NCBI RefSeq assembly: GCF_004022705.2
Contig: NZ_RZOY02000001.1
Location: 62,001-126,000 of the forward strand
DNA from: Mesorhizobium sp. M2D.F.Ca.ET.226.01.1.1
GTDB taxonomy: Bacteria > Pseudomonadota > Alphaproteobacteria > Rhizobiales > Rhizobiaceae
Direction: 5' to 3'
Length of the DNA: 64,000 nt
A model generated the notes under the pieces. That model saw only the letters and a list, made by a program, of their open reading frames with translations. It was not told the origin of the DNA and ran no database searches. Positions 36,092-45,230 of the stretch are shown one piece after another. Each line of letters starts with the position of its first letter. Position 1 is the first letter of the stretch. Both the position numbers and the translations under genes were made by a program.

Positions 36092-38005
36092 GTGAGCCCA
36101 AAGCTTGAAACACCGCTGCTCGACAAGGTCCGCATTCCGGCGGATTTGCGGATGCTTGACGAGAGCGCGCTGCCGCAGCTCGCCGCGGAACTGCGCGCCG
36201 AGCTCATCGACGCCGTGTCGCAGACCGGCGGCCATCTCGGCGCCGGCCTTGGCGTCGTCGAGCTGACGGTTGCCCTGCATTATGTCTTCAACACGCCGCA
36301 GGACCGGCTGATCTGGGATGTCGGCCACCAGGCCTATCCGCACAAGATCCTGACCGGCCGCCGCGACCGCATCCGCACGCTGCGCCAGGAAGGCGGTCTC
36401 TCCGGCTTCACCCGTCGGGCCGAGAGCGAATACGACCCGTTCGGCGCTGCGCACTCCTCGACCTCCATTTCGGCCGGACTTGGCATGGCCATGGGCCGCG
36501 ACCTATCGGGCGGCCGCAACAACGTCATTTCCGTCATCGGCGATGGTTCGATGTCGGCCGGCATGGCCTTCGAGGCGCTGAACAATGCCGGCGCGCTCGA
36601 TGCCAGGCTGATCGTCATCCTCAATGACAATGACATGTCGATCGCGCCGCCGACCGGCGCAATGAGCGCCTATCTGGCTCGGCTCGCCTCCGGCAAGGCC
36701 TATCTCGGCCTGCGCGATTTCGGCAAGAAACTGACCTCCTATCTCGGCAAGCGCGCCGACCGCGCCATCACCCGTGCGGTCGAACATGCGCGCGGCTACG
36801 TCACCGGCGGCACCTTGTTCGAGGAGCTCGGCTTCTATCATATCGGCCCCATCGACGGGCACAATCTCGAGCACCTGATCCCGGTGCTGAAGAATGTCCG
36901 CGACAACGCCGACGGCCCGGTGCTGATCCATGTCGTGACTCAGAAGGGCAAGGGCTATGCGCCGGCCGAGGCCGCGGCCGACAAGTATCACGGCGTCAAC
37001 AAGTTCGACGTCATCACCGGCGCGCAGGCCAAGGCGCCGGCCAATGCGCCGGCCTACACCAAGGTCTTCGCCGAGAGCCTGATCCAGGAAGCGCGCGAGG
37101 ACGAGCGCATCGTCGCCATCACCGCCGCCATGCCGAGCGGCACCGGCCTCGATCTCTTCGGCGAGGTGTTTCCGAAGCGAACCTTCGACGTCGGCATCGC
37201 CGAGCAGCATGCGGTGACCTTCGCCGCTGGGCTGGCCACCGAAGGCTACAAGCCCTTCGCCGCCATCTATTCGACCTTCCTGCAGCGCGCCTACGATCAG
37301 GTCGTCCACGACGTGGCGATCCAGAAGCTGCCGGTGCGTTTTCCCATCGATCGCGCCGGATTCGTCGGTGCCGACGGCGCCACACATTGCGGCGCCTTCG
37401 ACACCACCTTCCTCGCGACGCTCCCCGGCTTCGTCGTCATGGCCGCGGCGGACGAGGCTGAGCTTCGCCACATGGTGCGCACGGCGGCGTCCTACGATGA
37501 CGGCCCGATCGCCTTCCGCTATCCGCGCGGCAACGGCGTCGGCGTTGACATGCCGGAGCGCGGGGCGGTGCTCGAAATCGGCAAGGGTCGCATCCTGAAG
37601 GAGGGCACCAAGGTCGCGCTTCTCTCCTTCGGCACGCGGCTTCAAGATTGCCTCTTGGCCGCCGAGGAACTGGGCGCCGCGGGTCTCTCCACCACCGTCG
37701 CCGACGCCCGCTTCGCCAAGCCGCTGGACGAGGATCTCACCCGCCGTCTCGCCCGTTCGCATGAGGTGCTGGTCACCGTGGAGGAGGGCGCCATCGGCGG
37801 TTTTGCTGCCCAAGTGCTGCATTTCCTCGCCCATGAAGGCCTGCTGGAAAGCGGCCTCAAGGTGCGCCCGCTGGTGCTGCCGGACGTGTTCAGCGACCAC
37901 GCCAAGCCCGAGAAAATGTACGCCGACGCCGGCCTGGATTCGGCCGGCATCGTGCATACGGTCTTTGCCGCGCTCGGCCGTGGCGTGCAGGCGCAGCGCG
38001 CCTGA
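36092..38005 (+). CDS. dxs: 1-deoxy-D-xylulose-5-phosphate synthase
   Basis: ThDP enzyme joining pyruvate and glyceraldehyde 3-phosphate, the first step of the MEP isoprenoid pathway. 637 residues, normal length. The start is GTG at 36092. Motifs: [38 protein letters not shown], the ThDP site [18 protein letters not shown]...[25 protein letters not shown] and [20 protein letters not shown]. IspH, the last enzyme of the pathway, is encoded 18 kb downstream in this window. Confidence 0.96.
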   Translation: MSPKLETPLLDKVRIPADLRMLDESALPQLAAELRAELIDAVSQTGGHLGAGLGVVELTVALHYVFNTPQDRLIWDVGHQAYPHKILTGRRDRIRTLRQEGGLSGFTRRAESEYDPFGAAHSSTSISAGLGMAMGRDLSGGRNNVISVIGDGSMSAGMAFEALNNAGALDARLIVILNDNDMSIAPPTGAMSAYLARLASGKAYLGLRDFGKKLTSYLGKRADRAITRAVEHARGYVTGGTLFEELGFYHIGPIDGHNLEHLIPVLKNVRDNADGPVLIHVVTQKGKGYAPAEAAADKYHGVNKFDVITGAQAKAPANAPAYTKVFAESLIQEAREDERIVAITAAMPSGTGLDLFGEVFPKRTFDVGIAEQHAVTFAAGLATEGYKPFAAIYSTFLQRAYDQVVHDVAIQKLPVRFPIDRAGFVGADGATHCGAFDTTFLATLPGFVVMAAADEAELRHMVRTAASYDDGPIAFRYPRGNGVGVDMPERGAVLEIGKGRILKEGTKVALLSFGTRLQDCLLAAEELGAAGLSTTVADARFAKPLDEDLTRRLARSHEVLVTVEEGAIGGFAAQVLHFLAHEGLLESGLKVRPLVLPDVFSDHAKPEKMYADAGLDSAGIVHTVFAALGRGVQAQRA

Positions 38006-38116
38006 ATCGAAGTCTTAACTTTTTCAATCAGTTTGTCAGCTTTTTGCGGTAACTATTTCTTAACGCTTCCGTTTGGCGGTTCGCTTACCCTGTCTCTTGG
38101 CCGATTTTCAACGGCG

Positions 38117-38145
38117 CCCTGCTAAGACCTTGGTCCTAGGCAGGG
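38117..38145 (+). promoter_or_regulatory. imperfect palindrome in leader of small secreted protein
   Basis: CCCTGCTAAGACC and GGTCCTAGGCAGGG face each other across one or two bases, ending 11 bases before the start codon. It could be an operator or a leader hairpin limiting access to the ribosome site. No partner is evident. Confidence 0.4.
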
Positions 38146-38155
38146 GATAAGAACG

Positions 38156-38443
38156 ATGAAGTTGTTCATTTGCGGCATGGCCTTTTTGGCGGCCTTGGCG
38201 GCACCGGTGGCAGCCGAGACGCGTTACGACCGCAATATCGAAAAAGCGGCGATGGACATCGTCGCCGGCAAGATGGGCAACATCCGCGGCGGCTTCTCCT
38301 ACAAGCAGAGGCCACAGCTCGTCGTGCTGCCGGATGCCCCGCCACCCGCGCCGGTGCCGGTTGAACCTCCGCACAAGGAAGCCTCCGGCAGTGATGGGCT
38401 GATGCCGGCCGTCGAGCGCCAGGTTTCGCGAACCGTATTTTGA
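38156..38443 (+). CDS. small secreted protein of unknown function
   Basis: 95 residues with a signal peptide (MKLFICGMAFLAALAAPVAAE, cleavage near residue 20). The mature part has RYDRNIEKAAMDIVAGKMGNIRG and a Pro-rich segment LPDAPPPAPVPVEPP. I do not recognise a named family. GGGGATAAG precedes the ATG, and a palindrome lies just upstream in the leader. The AT-rich 150-base gap after dxs probably contains its promoter. The stop overlaps the start of a rhizobial palindrome. Confidence 0.7.
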   Translation: MKLFICGMAFLAALAAPVAAETRYDRNIEKAAMDIVAGKMGNIRGGFSYKQRPQLVVLPDAPPPAPVPVEPPHKEASGSDGLMPAVERQVSRTVF

Positions 38444-38543
38444 GCAATTCCAGGAAAAGTGTGACGCGGTTTTCCGTCAGGAATTGCGTCAAAACAAAGA
38501 GATAGAGCGGTTCGCCGTTTCCGTGAAACGGTGAAACGCTCTA
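38442..38543. repeat. double rhizobial palindrome supplying a stop codon
   Basis: First unit GCAATTCCAGGAAAAG ... TTTTCCGTCAGGAATTGC with GTCAAAACAAA tail; second unit AGAGCGGTTCGCCGTTTC / GAAACGGTGAAACGCTCT. The last bases (CTA at 38541-38543) form the TAG stop of the minus-strand GFA gene. Confidence 0.7.
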
Positions 38544-38942
38544 AAACCACATATCGCGCACGCAGCGGCCGTCACGCGGCAGGTCGTCGAATGTGTCGAG
38601 GCCGTCGAAATGGTCGATCGGCAGGTCGGCGACTTCCTCTGGCGGCGCCAGCCTGACATTGACGGCGATGCGCGTGCGGCCGCTCTCGTCGGAGCGCATG
38701 CTGCGCCAAGCGATCACGCAGGCGCAGGTCGGACAGAACAGGATTTCCAGCGCAGGCTCGGTCACCTCGGCGCGCCTGTAGGATTTCGGCGGTCCGGCGA
38801 CGCGGATGCGCTCATCGGCATAGTCATACGCCCAGAGCGCGCCGTAGCGACGGCAAAGCGTACAATTGCAGGCGGTGATTCCACCTGGATCGCCCTCCAG
38901 CGTCCAATGAACCGCGCCGCAATGACAGGTCCCCTTCAGCAT
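38541..38942 (-). CDS. GFA family (glutathione-dependent formaldehyde-activating-like) zinc protein
   Basis: 133 residues from the ATG at 38942 (GGAGGT upstream). The zinc-binding pattern of the GFA/CENP-V fold is visible: TCHCGAVHW, ACNCTLCRRYGALWAY and LFCPTCACVIAW. The classical enzyme Gfa was linked to S-hydroxymethylglutathione formation, but most homologues have no proven activity, so this is a family call only. The gene's stop lies inside a palindromic repeat. It is divergent from tlyA with 99 bases between starts. Confidence 0.83.
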   Translation of the reverse strand: MLKGTCHCGAVHWTLEGDPGGITACNCTLCRRYGALWAYDYADERIRVAGPPKSYRRAEVTEPALEILFCPTCACVIAWRSMRSDESGRTRIAVNVRLAPPEEVADLPIDHFDGLDTFDDLPRDGRCVRDMWF

Positions 38943-39041
38943 CGACACCTCCGATCGACAGCCCGCGTGGCGGCATTCTGCAGCCTCTTGCTTGGTATTC
39001 AACCCATTGCGTTCGCGCCCGGCTTTCGCCAATGAAGGCCG

Positions 39042-39818
39042 ATGAGTTCCCCTTTGCCATTAAGCCGGCGCCGGCGGCTCGACGAATTGCTCGTCGGGCG
39101 CGGCCTATTCGCCAGCCGATCGCGCGCCCGCGACGCGATCGAGCGCGGCACGGTCACGGTTGACGGCACCGTTGCCCGCAAGCCCGGCCAACCCGTCGCA
39201 GCGGATTGCGTGGTCGCGATCGACGATCCGGCGCAGGCTTATGTGTCGCGCGCCGCACTGAAGCTGATCGCCGGCCTCGACCGTTTTGGCCTGGATCCTT
39301 CCGGCAGCGAGTCGCTCGATATCGGCGCTTCGACCGGCGGCTTCACCCAGGTGCTGCTCGAGCGCGGTGCGGCGCATGTCACGGCGATCGATGTCGGCCA
39401 CGGCCAGATGCACCCCGACATTGCCGCTGATCCGCGCGTCACCGTAATCGAAGGGCTGAACGCCCGCGATCTGACGGCGGCCGATCTCGGCGGCCGCGTT
39501 CCGGATTTCCTGGTTTGCGACGTCTCCTTCATCTCGCTGAAGCTGGCGCTGCCGCCGGCGCTGGAATTGGCGGGCGAGCGCGCCAAGGCGATCCTTCTGG
39601 TCAAGCCGCAATTCGAGGCCGGGCGCGAGGCGATCGGCAAGGGTGGCTTGCTCAAGGAGCCTGAAGACGCTGAGCGCGTTGCTGTCGGCTTGCGCGACTG
39701 GCTCGCCGGGGTCCCCGGCTGGCGGGTCCTCGGGCTGCACCCGTCGCCGATCGAAGGCGGCGACGGCAACCGCGAGTTCCTGCTCGCGGCCATCAAGGAC
39801 GCGGGATCATCGCGATGA
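39042..39818 (+). CDS. tlyA: TlyA family rRNA (cytidine-2'-O)-methyltransferase
   Basis: 258 residues. N-terminal S4 RNA-binding domain (RLDELLVGRGLFASRSRARDAI...VTVDGTVA) and C-terminal FtsJ-like Rossmann methyltransferase with the SAM loop DIGASTGGFTQVLLERGA, AIDVGHGQMHP, CDVSFISLKLAL and LLVKPQFEAGRE. Homologues methylate 16S and 23S rRNA; older annotation as haemolysin is probably misleading. Its stop overlaps the next methyltransferase start by four bases (ATGA), so the two RNA methyltransferases form a coupled pair. Confidence 0.9.
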   Translation: MSSPLPLSRRRRLDELLVGRGLFASRSRARDAIERGTVTVDGTVARKPGQPVAADCVVAIDDPAQAYVSRAALKLIAGLDRFGLDPSGSESLDIGASTGGFTQVLLERGAAHVTAIDVGHGQMHPDIAADPRVTVIEGLNARDLTAADLGGRVPDFLVCDVSFISLKLALPPALELAGERAKAILLVKPQFEAGREAIGKGGLLKEPEDAERVAVGLRDWLAGVPGWRVLGLHPSPIEGGDGNREFLLAAIKDAGSSR

Positions 39819-41056
39819 GCACACGCTTCACCATCGCCAGGCTGGGTTCGCAGGGCGACGGCATCGCCAATGCCGAGGGCGGGGAGGTCTTTGTCCCGTT
39901 CACACTGCCCGGCGAAACGGTTACCGCCGCACGCCAGAAGGACCGCGCCACGCTGATGTCGGTGCTGGAAGCCTCGCCGCTCAGGGTCGATCCGGCCTGC
40001 CGGCATTTCACCGAATGCGGCGGCTGCGCGCTGCAGCACTACGAGGCCGAAGCCTACCGGCAATGGAAGCGCGAGAAGGTCGTGCAGGCGCTGAAGGCCA
40101 AGGGCATCGCTTGCGAGATCGAGGCGCTGGTGCCTTGCGCGCCGCATAGCCGCCGTCGCGTCACCTTCAGCGCCAGGCGCACCGAGGCCGGCATGCTGCT
40201 CGGCTTCGTGCGCGCGCTGTCCTCCGAGATCATTCCCATCGAGGAATGCCCGATCTCGCTGCCGGCGATCGTCTCGGCGCTCGATAAATTGCGTGCCGTG
40301 GCTGACTTGGTCTGCGCCACGCCGAAAGCTTTCCACATGACGGTGACCGGCACCGCTTCCGGCCTCGACATCGCCGTCCATGAGGCCGGCAAGCTTGGCG
40401 ACCACCAGCGCCGCATCGTCTCCAACTTTGTCATGGCCGAGGGCCTCGCCAGGCTTTCCGCCGACGGGGAGATCATCGTCGAGCCGAGGAAACCGGTGGT
40501 GCAGTTCGGACCGGTCGCCGTCGCCGTGCCGCCCGGCGCCTTCCTGCAGGCGACGGAGGCCGCGGAACAGACGATGGCGAGCCTTGTCGGCCAGCATCTG
40601 GCGCGTGCGAAGAAGGTCGCGGATCTGTTTGCCGGCTGCGGCAGCTTCGCGCTTCGGCTGGCGGCGAAATCCGAGGTTCATGCCGTCGAGGGCGACGGTC
40701 CGGCGCTCGCCGCGCTCGACCGCGCCTTCCGCTTCGCCAGCGGCCTGAAGCGGGTGACTGCTGAGCGCCGCGACCTGTTTCGCCGGCCGCTGACCTTCAA
40801 GGAGTTGAATGCCTTCGATGGCCTGGTCTTCGATCCGCCGCGAGCCGGCGCCGAGGATCAGTCAAAGCAGATCGCCCGCTCCGACGTGCCGCTGGTCGCC
40901 GCCGTGTCCTGCAATCCGGTGACGCTGGCGCGGGATTTGCGCATCCTTCTTGACGGCGGCTACACGGTGAAAAGTGTCACCCCGATCGACCAGTTCCTGT
41001 GGTCGCCACATGTCGAGGCCGTGGCGCTCTTGGAAAGGCCGAAGCGGCGGCGGTAG
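39815..41056 (+). CDS. RumA/RlmD-type 23S rRNA uracil-C5 methyltransferase
   Basis: SAM-dependent 5-methyluridine methyltransferase of 413 residues. An iron-sulfur site is indicated by CRHFTECGGCALQHY and a later VPCAPH. The SAM motif is DLFAGCGSFALRLA, DPPRAGAEDQ is the substrate motif, and the catalytic nucleophile Cys lies in AVSCNPVTLARDL. RumA/RlmD or RlmC specificity cannot be told from the sequence alone. Coupled to tlyA through ATGA, which fits a shared ribosome-maturation role. Confidence 0.88.
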   Translation: MSTRFTIARLGSQGDGIANAEGGEVFVPFTLPGETVTAARQKDRATLMSVLEASPLRVDPACRHFTECGGCALQHYEAEAYRQWKREKVVQALKAKGIACEIEALVPCAPHSRRRVTFSARRTEAGMLLGFVRALSSEIIPIEECPISLPAIVSALDKLRAVADLVCATPKAFHMTVTGTASGLDIAVHEAGKLGDHQRRIVSNFVMAEGLARLSADGEIIVEPRKPVVQFGPVAVAVPPGAFLQATEAAEQTMASLVGQHLARAKKVADLFAGCGSFALRLAAKSEVHAVEGDGPALAALDRAFRFASGLKRVTAERRDLFRRPLTFKELNAFDGLVFDPPRAGAEDQSKQIARSDVPLVAAVSCNPVTLARDLRILLDGGYTVKSVTPIDQFLWSPHVEAVALLERPKRRR

Positions 41057-41212
41057 TTCGCGACCGTCGGTTCGTAAGAAATTTTATGAAGCCTCTGTTC
41101 TTTCGACGAAATCGCGCCCTAAAGCCGCCTTTATGCGGGCTCTTAATTTTAGGCTGTTAGGGAAACATTCCTGCCTCTCCGGCGTTAATGTTAACAAGGA
41201 CAGCGGATTGCC

Positions 41213-43861
41213 ATGCGGACGCTTCAGAAATTCCTCGGCCTCGTCGTTGTTCTCATATTCATGGCCGGTTCCGCGGCCGGGGCGCTCGCTCAAGGTGAAA
41301 AGCGGCTGGCCTTCGTCATCGGCAATGGCGCCTATCAATCCGGCGAACTCGCGACGGCCGCCAATGACGCGGGCCTGATCGGGCAGACCTTGCAGGCAGC
41401 CGGCTTCGATGTGGTCGGCGCGCGCGATGTGGACCAGGAATCGCTGCGCGGCGCCTTCCGCGATTTCCTCGCCAAGGTTTCGGCCGCCGGTCCCGACGCG
41501 GTCGTTTTCGTCTACCTTGCCGGTCATGGCGCGCAGTTCGAAGGTGAAAACTACTTCCTGCCGGTTGACGCCAACATCGCCAATCCCGCCGATGTGCCGC
41601 TCCAGGCCATTCGGGTTTCCGACCTCACCCGACCGCTTGCCGCCCTGCCGACGAAGGTCAACATCATTGTGCTTGACGCGGCGCGGCCGAATGCGTTCCC
41701 ACAGACGAAGGAGCCGTTGGCCGGCGGTCTCGCGCTGGCCGATCCTGACCCGAATATGCTGATTGCCTTCAATGCCGCGCCGGGAACCGCGGCACCCGAG
41801 GGCAAGGGACCGTATGGCGCCTATGCGCAGGCGCTCGCCGAGATGATGCGCGAGGGCGGCCTACCGCTCGAAGAGGTGTTCGACCGCACGCGCCTGCGCG
41901 TCAACGAAGTGACGCAAGGCGCCGAAGTGCCTTGGGACGCCTCGAAGATCAGCGCGCCTTTCGTCTTCTTCGACCGGGCGCCGGATGCGCCGGCGCCCAA
42001 GGTTTCCGAGGCCGAAGACCGAGCCAACCGGACCAGGGAAATCCGCGATTTCGATGCCCGCGATGCCTATGCGGCGGCGCTCGAACGCGACACGATGCGC
42101 GGCTACGAGGATTTCCTCGCCGCCTATCCGCACGATCGGATGGCCAAGCGCGTGCGCGCCATCATCGCGGCGCGGCGCGAGGCGATCACCTGGCGCCAGA
42201 CCTGGATGCGCGACACGCCGGAGGCGTACTGGTCCTATTTGGACCGCTACCCGCACGGGCCGCATGCCTGGGACGCGCGCCGCCGGTTGGAGCATTTCGA
42301 CGCCGAGCTCGAGCCACCGTCGAGTTTCACCGTCATCGTCTATGACGTGCCGCCGCCGCCGCCGGAGGAAATCATCTATGTCGACCGTCCGGTGCTCTAT
42401 TTCGACGATCCGGACTACGACTTCGATCGGCCGCCGCCGGTCGCGGTGATCTTCCTGCCGCCACCACCGCCGGATTTCATCGTGCTGCCCCCGCCGCGGC
42501 CGCCGGTCGACGTTTTCGTTCTGCCGGTGCCGGTCTTCGTGCCGGTGCCCGCCTGGGTCAACCCGCCGCGCAACATCGTGCCGCCGCCAGACAACATCAT
42601 CTTCAACAACATCCACAACACGACCGTCATCAACAACATCAACAGCACCACGATCCGCAACGAGACCACCAATCAGGCCGGACAGCCAAACGGCAATGCC
42701 GGGGGCGGCCTCACCACCGGCCAGAAAATGACCGGAGCTGCCGTCGGTGCCGGCGCAGCGCTGGCGGCCAAGGTCGCGCTGCCGCCACTCTTGAAGAAGA
42801 GGGCGGCGATATCCGGTCAGGCCCAGTTCAATCAGAATCAGGGCGGCCAGAATCAGGGCGCCTTGCCGCTGAAGCCCGGCCAGGGTGTGACGCAGGGCCA
42901 GCAGCCTGGTGCTGCGGCTCCGCTGTCTAAGAACCTGTCCGCCCGCAAGCTCGGGACCGACCACGCCTTGCCGGGAGCCGATGGCAAAACGCTGCCGCTC
43001 GTCAACGGCAAGCCGGTGCTCAACGGCCAGAATCTGCCCAACGACAGGTCGAGGAAGCTGCTTGGCAAGCAAGGCATTGTGGGCAACCAGGAGGCGACGG
43101 GAAATGCCGGCGCCGCGGCGACCGGAGAGCAGGGCACGGATCAGCAGAAGGGCAAGAAATTCCGCAAGCTGCCGACCGTCAATGGCGTGCCGGCCGATAA
43201 CGGGCTGAGCGCACAGGAAAAATTCAGGAAGAACAATCCGAATGCGTTGTCCGACCAGGACAACGGCAAGCCGAAAAGGCTGACGCGCAAGGATTTGTCA
43301 GCCGGCCAGTCCATAGTCGAACCAGGCGATCAGGGCTCGGCCAATAGAAACGACAAAGGCAAGAAACTCGGCAAGCTGCCGACCGTCAACGGTGAGCCGG
43401 CCGACAACCGGCCAAGCGTGCAGAAGCACCTGAGGAAGAACAATCCGGACGTGTTCTCCGACCAGTCCCAGGGCTCGGTCGACGGGAACGTCAAGAAGTT
43501 CCGCAGACTGCCGACCGTCAATGGTGAGCCGGCCGACAATGGGCCGAGTATGCAGAAGCGGCTCAGGAGGAACAATCCGGACGTCTTCTCCGGCGAGAAT
43601 CAGGGTGCCGCCGGCGGGAACGACGGGGGCAGGAAGTTCCGCAAGCCGCAGAACGAGGAAGGTTCCGCCGGCCCCGAAGTCAACGTCCAGCGCAACTTCA
43701 AGGTCAACCGGCCCAGTGAGAATCCGCAGCGCCAGCTCAAGCTACAGGAAAACCCCAACGCTCAGGAGCGGCGTCTGCCACAACAGCCGAAGGAACAACC
43801 GCCGCTAGGCAACAAGAAATTCGCCTGCGGCAATCCGGGCGAGCCGCCCTGCAAGCAGTAG
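41213..43861 (+). CDS. secreted caspase-fold (peptidase C14-like) protein, catalytic Cys replaced, with C-terminal repeats
   Basis: 882 residues. Signal peptide to about residue 26 (AGALAQ). The caspase-like domain covers about 30-250: RLAFVIGNGAYQSG, the catalytic-type His105 in YLAGHGAQFEGENYFLPVDA, and LDAARPNAF, where homologues have Cys in LDACR; here residue 157 is Ala. It is therefore probably not a protease. A helical region with two DTPEAYWSYLDRYPHG-like repeats follows, then Pro-rich (PPPPPEEIIY), Asn-rich (NNIHNTTVINNIN) and tandem blocks of about 44 residues (KLPTVNGEPADN...LRKNNPDVFSD). A transglutaminase-like peptidase gene converges on it. Probably periplasmic or surface-located; role unknown. 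Confidence 0.85.
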   Translation: MRTLQKFLGLVVVLIFMAGSAAGALAQGEKRLAFVIGNGAYQSGELATAANDAGLIGQTLQAAGFDVVGARDVDQESLRGAFRDFLAKVSAAGPDAVVFVYLAGHGAQFEGENYFLPVDANIANPADVPLQAIRVSDLTRPLAALPTKVNIIVLDAARPNAFPQTKEPLAGGLALADPDPNMLIAFNAAPGTAAPEGKGPYGAYAQALAEMMREGGLPLEEVFDRTRLRVNEVTQGAEVPWDASKISAPFVFFDRAPDAPAPKVSEAEDRANRTREIRDFDARDAYAAALERDTMRGYEDFLAAYPHDRMAKRVRAIIAARREAITWRQTWMRDTPEAYWSYLDRYPHGPHAWDARRRLEHFDAELEPPSSFTVIVYDVPPPPPEEIIYVDRPVLYFDDPDYDFDRPPPVAVIFLPPPPPDFIVLPPPRPPVDVFVLPVPVFVPVPAWVNPPRNIVPPPDNIIFNNIHNTTVINNINSTTIRNETTNQAGQPNGNAGGGLTTGQKMTGAAVGAGAALAAKVALPPLLKKRAAISGQAQFNQNQGGQNQGALPLKPGQGVTQGQQPGAAAPLSKNLSARKLGTDHALPGADGKTLPLVNGKPVLNGQNLPNDRSRKLLGKQGIVGNQEATGNAGAAATGEQGTDQQKGKKFRKLPTVNGVPADNGLSAQEKFRKNNPNALSDQDNGKPKRLTRKDLSAGQSIVEPGDQGSANRNDKGKKLGKLPTVNGEPADNRPSVQKHLRKNNPDVFSDQSQGSVDGNVKKFRRLPTVNGEPADNGPSMQKRLRRNNPDVFSGENQGAAGGNDGGRKFRKPQNEEGSAGPEVNVQRNFKVNRPSENPQRQLKLQENPNAQERRLPQQPKEQPPLGNKKFACGNPGEPPCKQ

Positions 43862-43892
43862 ACTGTCGAGGTCCGTCAATAAGTCGCCGTTG

Positions 43893-43917
43893 CGCGGGCC
43901 GGACTTTCCGGCCCGCG
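43893..43917. terminator. hairpin between convergent pseudo-caspase and peptidase genes
   Basis: CGCGGGCCGG and its exact complement flank a five-base loop (10-bp perfect stem), 32 bases after one stop and 58 before the other. No T-run is present, so termination would be imperfect; the position suits a bidirectional transcript end. Confidence 0.55.
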
Positions 43918-43974
43918 AATGTGCCGCGCAGGCGCCTGCCTTTCGCGTGCACCGACCCGTCAAGGCCCCTCAGT

Positions 43975-44664
43975 CTACGAGTTTGGCGACATGCGCGAGG
44001 CTTTCCCACCGCGCTGATTGATCGAAACCCAGGTGTTCGGATTCTGCTGCGATTGGCGCTTCAGGAAGTAGTAGCCGGTGGCGTTCCAGGGTCTGACATC
44101 GTCGACCAGATTGTCGAGCACGAAATCACCCTTGTCGGTCTTCACCGTTAGGATGGTATGGCCCTCATTGTTGAGATCGCGCACGACCGTCATCAGCAAG
44201 GCTTGCCGGGGAAAGCCCGCTTCCAACAGGAGCTTGCGCTTGTAGAGCGCGTAGATCTTGCAATCGCCCTTGCCGTCCGTCGGATAGTCCCAATGGTCCA
44301 TCATCGTGCCCCAGTGGTCGTAGTTGCTGACGGGCTTGATGGAGCGGTTTGCCTTCTGGTTGACCCGCTGCAGGGTGTGCATGTTCTGCGCAGTCAGCTT
44401 GACGCTCGCGGCCGGCAAGGCGGGCACCTTGCACTCCTTCGGCCGGCGATGACAGAAATCGAGCCAGCCATACGGAACGCTGGTGCTTGCGCCGACCGTG
44501 GCGGAACTCGCACCGGTGGCAGGTTGCGTCGACATTCGCTTGAACAGCGTCGACTGCGCCGCCGCCGGGCTGACACAGAGCGACGACACACCAACCAACG
44601 AAACAACGCCAAACAGGAAGGAAGAGGTCGGGACGTAAGGGGATCGCTTCACTGCCAACACCAC
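43975..44664 (-). CDS. transglutaminase-like cysteine peptidase (BTLCP/LapG family), exported
   Basis: 229 residues; start GTG at 44664 without a convincing ribosome site, so it may begin a few codons later. A signal peptide covers about 1-36 (SLCVSPAAAQ). The family's catalytic triad is visible: Cys in GKGDCKIYALYKRKLL, His in NEGHTILTV, Asp in FVLDNLVDDVRPW. LapG, the best-known member, cleaves a surface adhesin in response to c-di-GMP; neither LapD nor a large adhesin is encoded here, so LapG function is only a possibility. It converges on the pseudo-caspase gene. Confidence 0.85.
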   Translation of the reverse strand: MVLAVKRSPYVPTSSFLFGVVSLVGVSSLCVSPAAAQSTLFKRMSTQPATGASSATVGASTSVPYGWLDFCHRRPKECKVPALPAASVKLTAQNMHTLQRVNQKANRSIKPVSNYDHWGTMMDHWDYPTDGKGDCKIYALYKRKLLLEAGFPRQALLMTVVRDLNNEGHTILTVKTDKGDFVLDNLVDDVRPWNATGYYFLKRQSQQNPNTWVSINQRGGKASRMSPNS

Positions 44665-44840
44665 CGCAACGAGGAGACTGGCGACAGGCTAATGCGCAAG
44701 CGCCAGCCCGGCCAATTAAACAATTAATAATGTCCTAACACGATTGTGTTCACTTCAAGGTGGCGTCCGCATTCAAGCCGAAATGCGAACATCGGCCTGG
44801 CCGAACACACCGCCATGGTCAATTCCCGATCGACCAGGCC

Positions 44841-45230
44841 TCATGCCTCCCGCACACGTTCAGATCCAGCCGCTTTTGCAGCCTTTACAAAATTGCGGTC
44901 AAAGGTTGCAAAGCCGCTACAATGAGCTGATTTGCCAAGATGCAGCGCATCCGCGAAATCAATCCCGGCATCGGCCAGATCAAGCGCGGAAGCGACGACG
45001 GGGGCGTCTTCGATCTCCACGGTGGGAAGCCCGCCGAAGTTCCGCAGCGCCCTGATGACGTCGGCCTTGTCATGGCCGTATGCGCTGCGCAGTACCCATT
45101 CGGTTTCCAGAATCACCGTGACGGTCGCAAAGACTGGTTGGCCGTCGATCAACCGCTTGGCGCGGGCGGACTGCTCGGGATGATCGTTAGTCAGGTAGCG
45201 AACGATAACATTCGTATCAATTGCGAGCAT
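44841..45230 (-). CDS. vapC: VapC-type PIN-domain ribonuclease toxin
   Basis: 129 residues, PIN fold. The metal-binding acidic residues are in AIDTNVIVRYL (first Asp), LETEWVLRS (Glu), FADALHLG (Asp) and TFDRNF (Asp), a complete set. It probably cleaves tRNA or rRNA as other VapC toxins do. Its start lies 14 bases inside the end of the antitoxin gene, the usual coupled arrangement. Base composition is slightly lower in GC than around it, which fits acquisition by transfer. Confidence 0.9.
   Translation of the reverse strand: MLAIDTNVIVRYLTNDHPEQSARAKRLIDGQPVFATVTVILETEWVLRSAYGHDKADVIRALRNFGGLPTVEIEDAPVVASALDLADAGIDFADALHLGKSAHCSGFATFDRNFVKAAKAAGSERVREA

Noticed and set aside
36503..37957. 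Open frame of 484 codons on the minus strand
   Set aside because: Antisense to dxs; no ribosome site, no domain.
43150..43660. CRISPR-like array in the repeat part of the caspase-fold gene
   Set aside because: The repeats are coding, in frame, unequally spaced and have no unique spacers of constant length.
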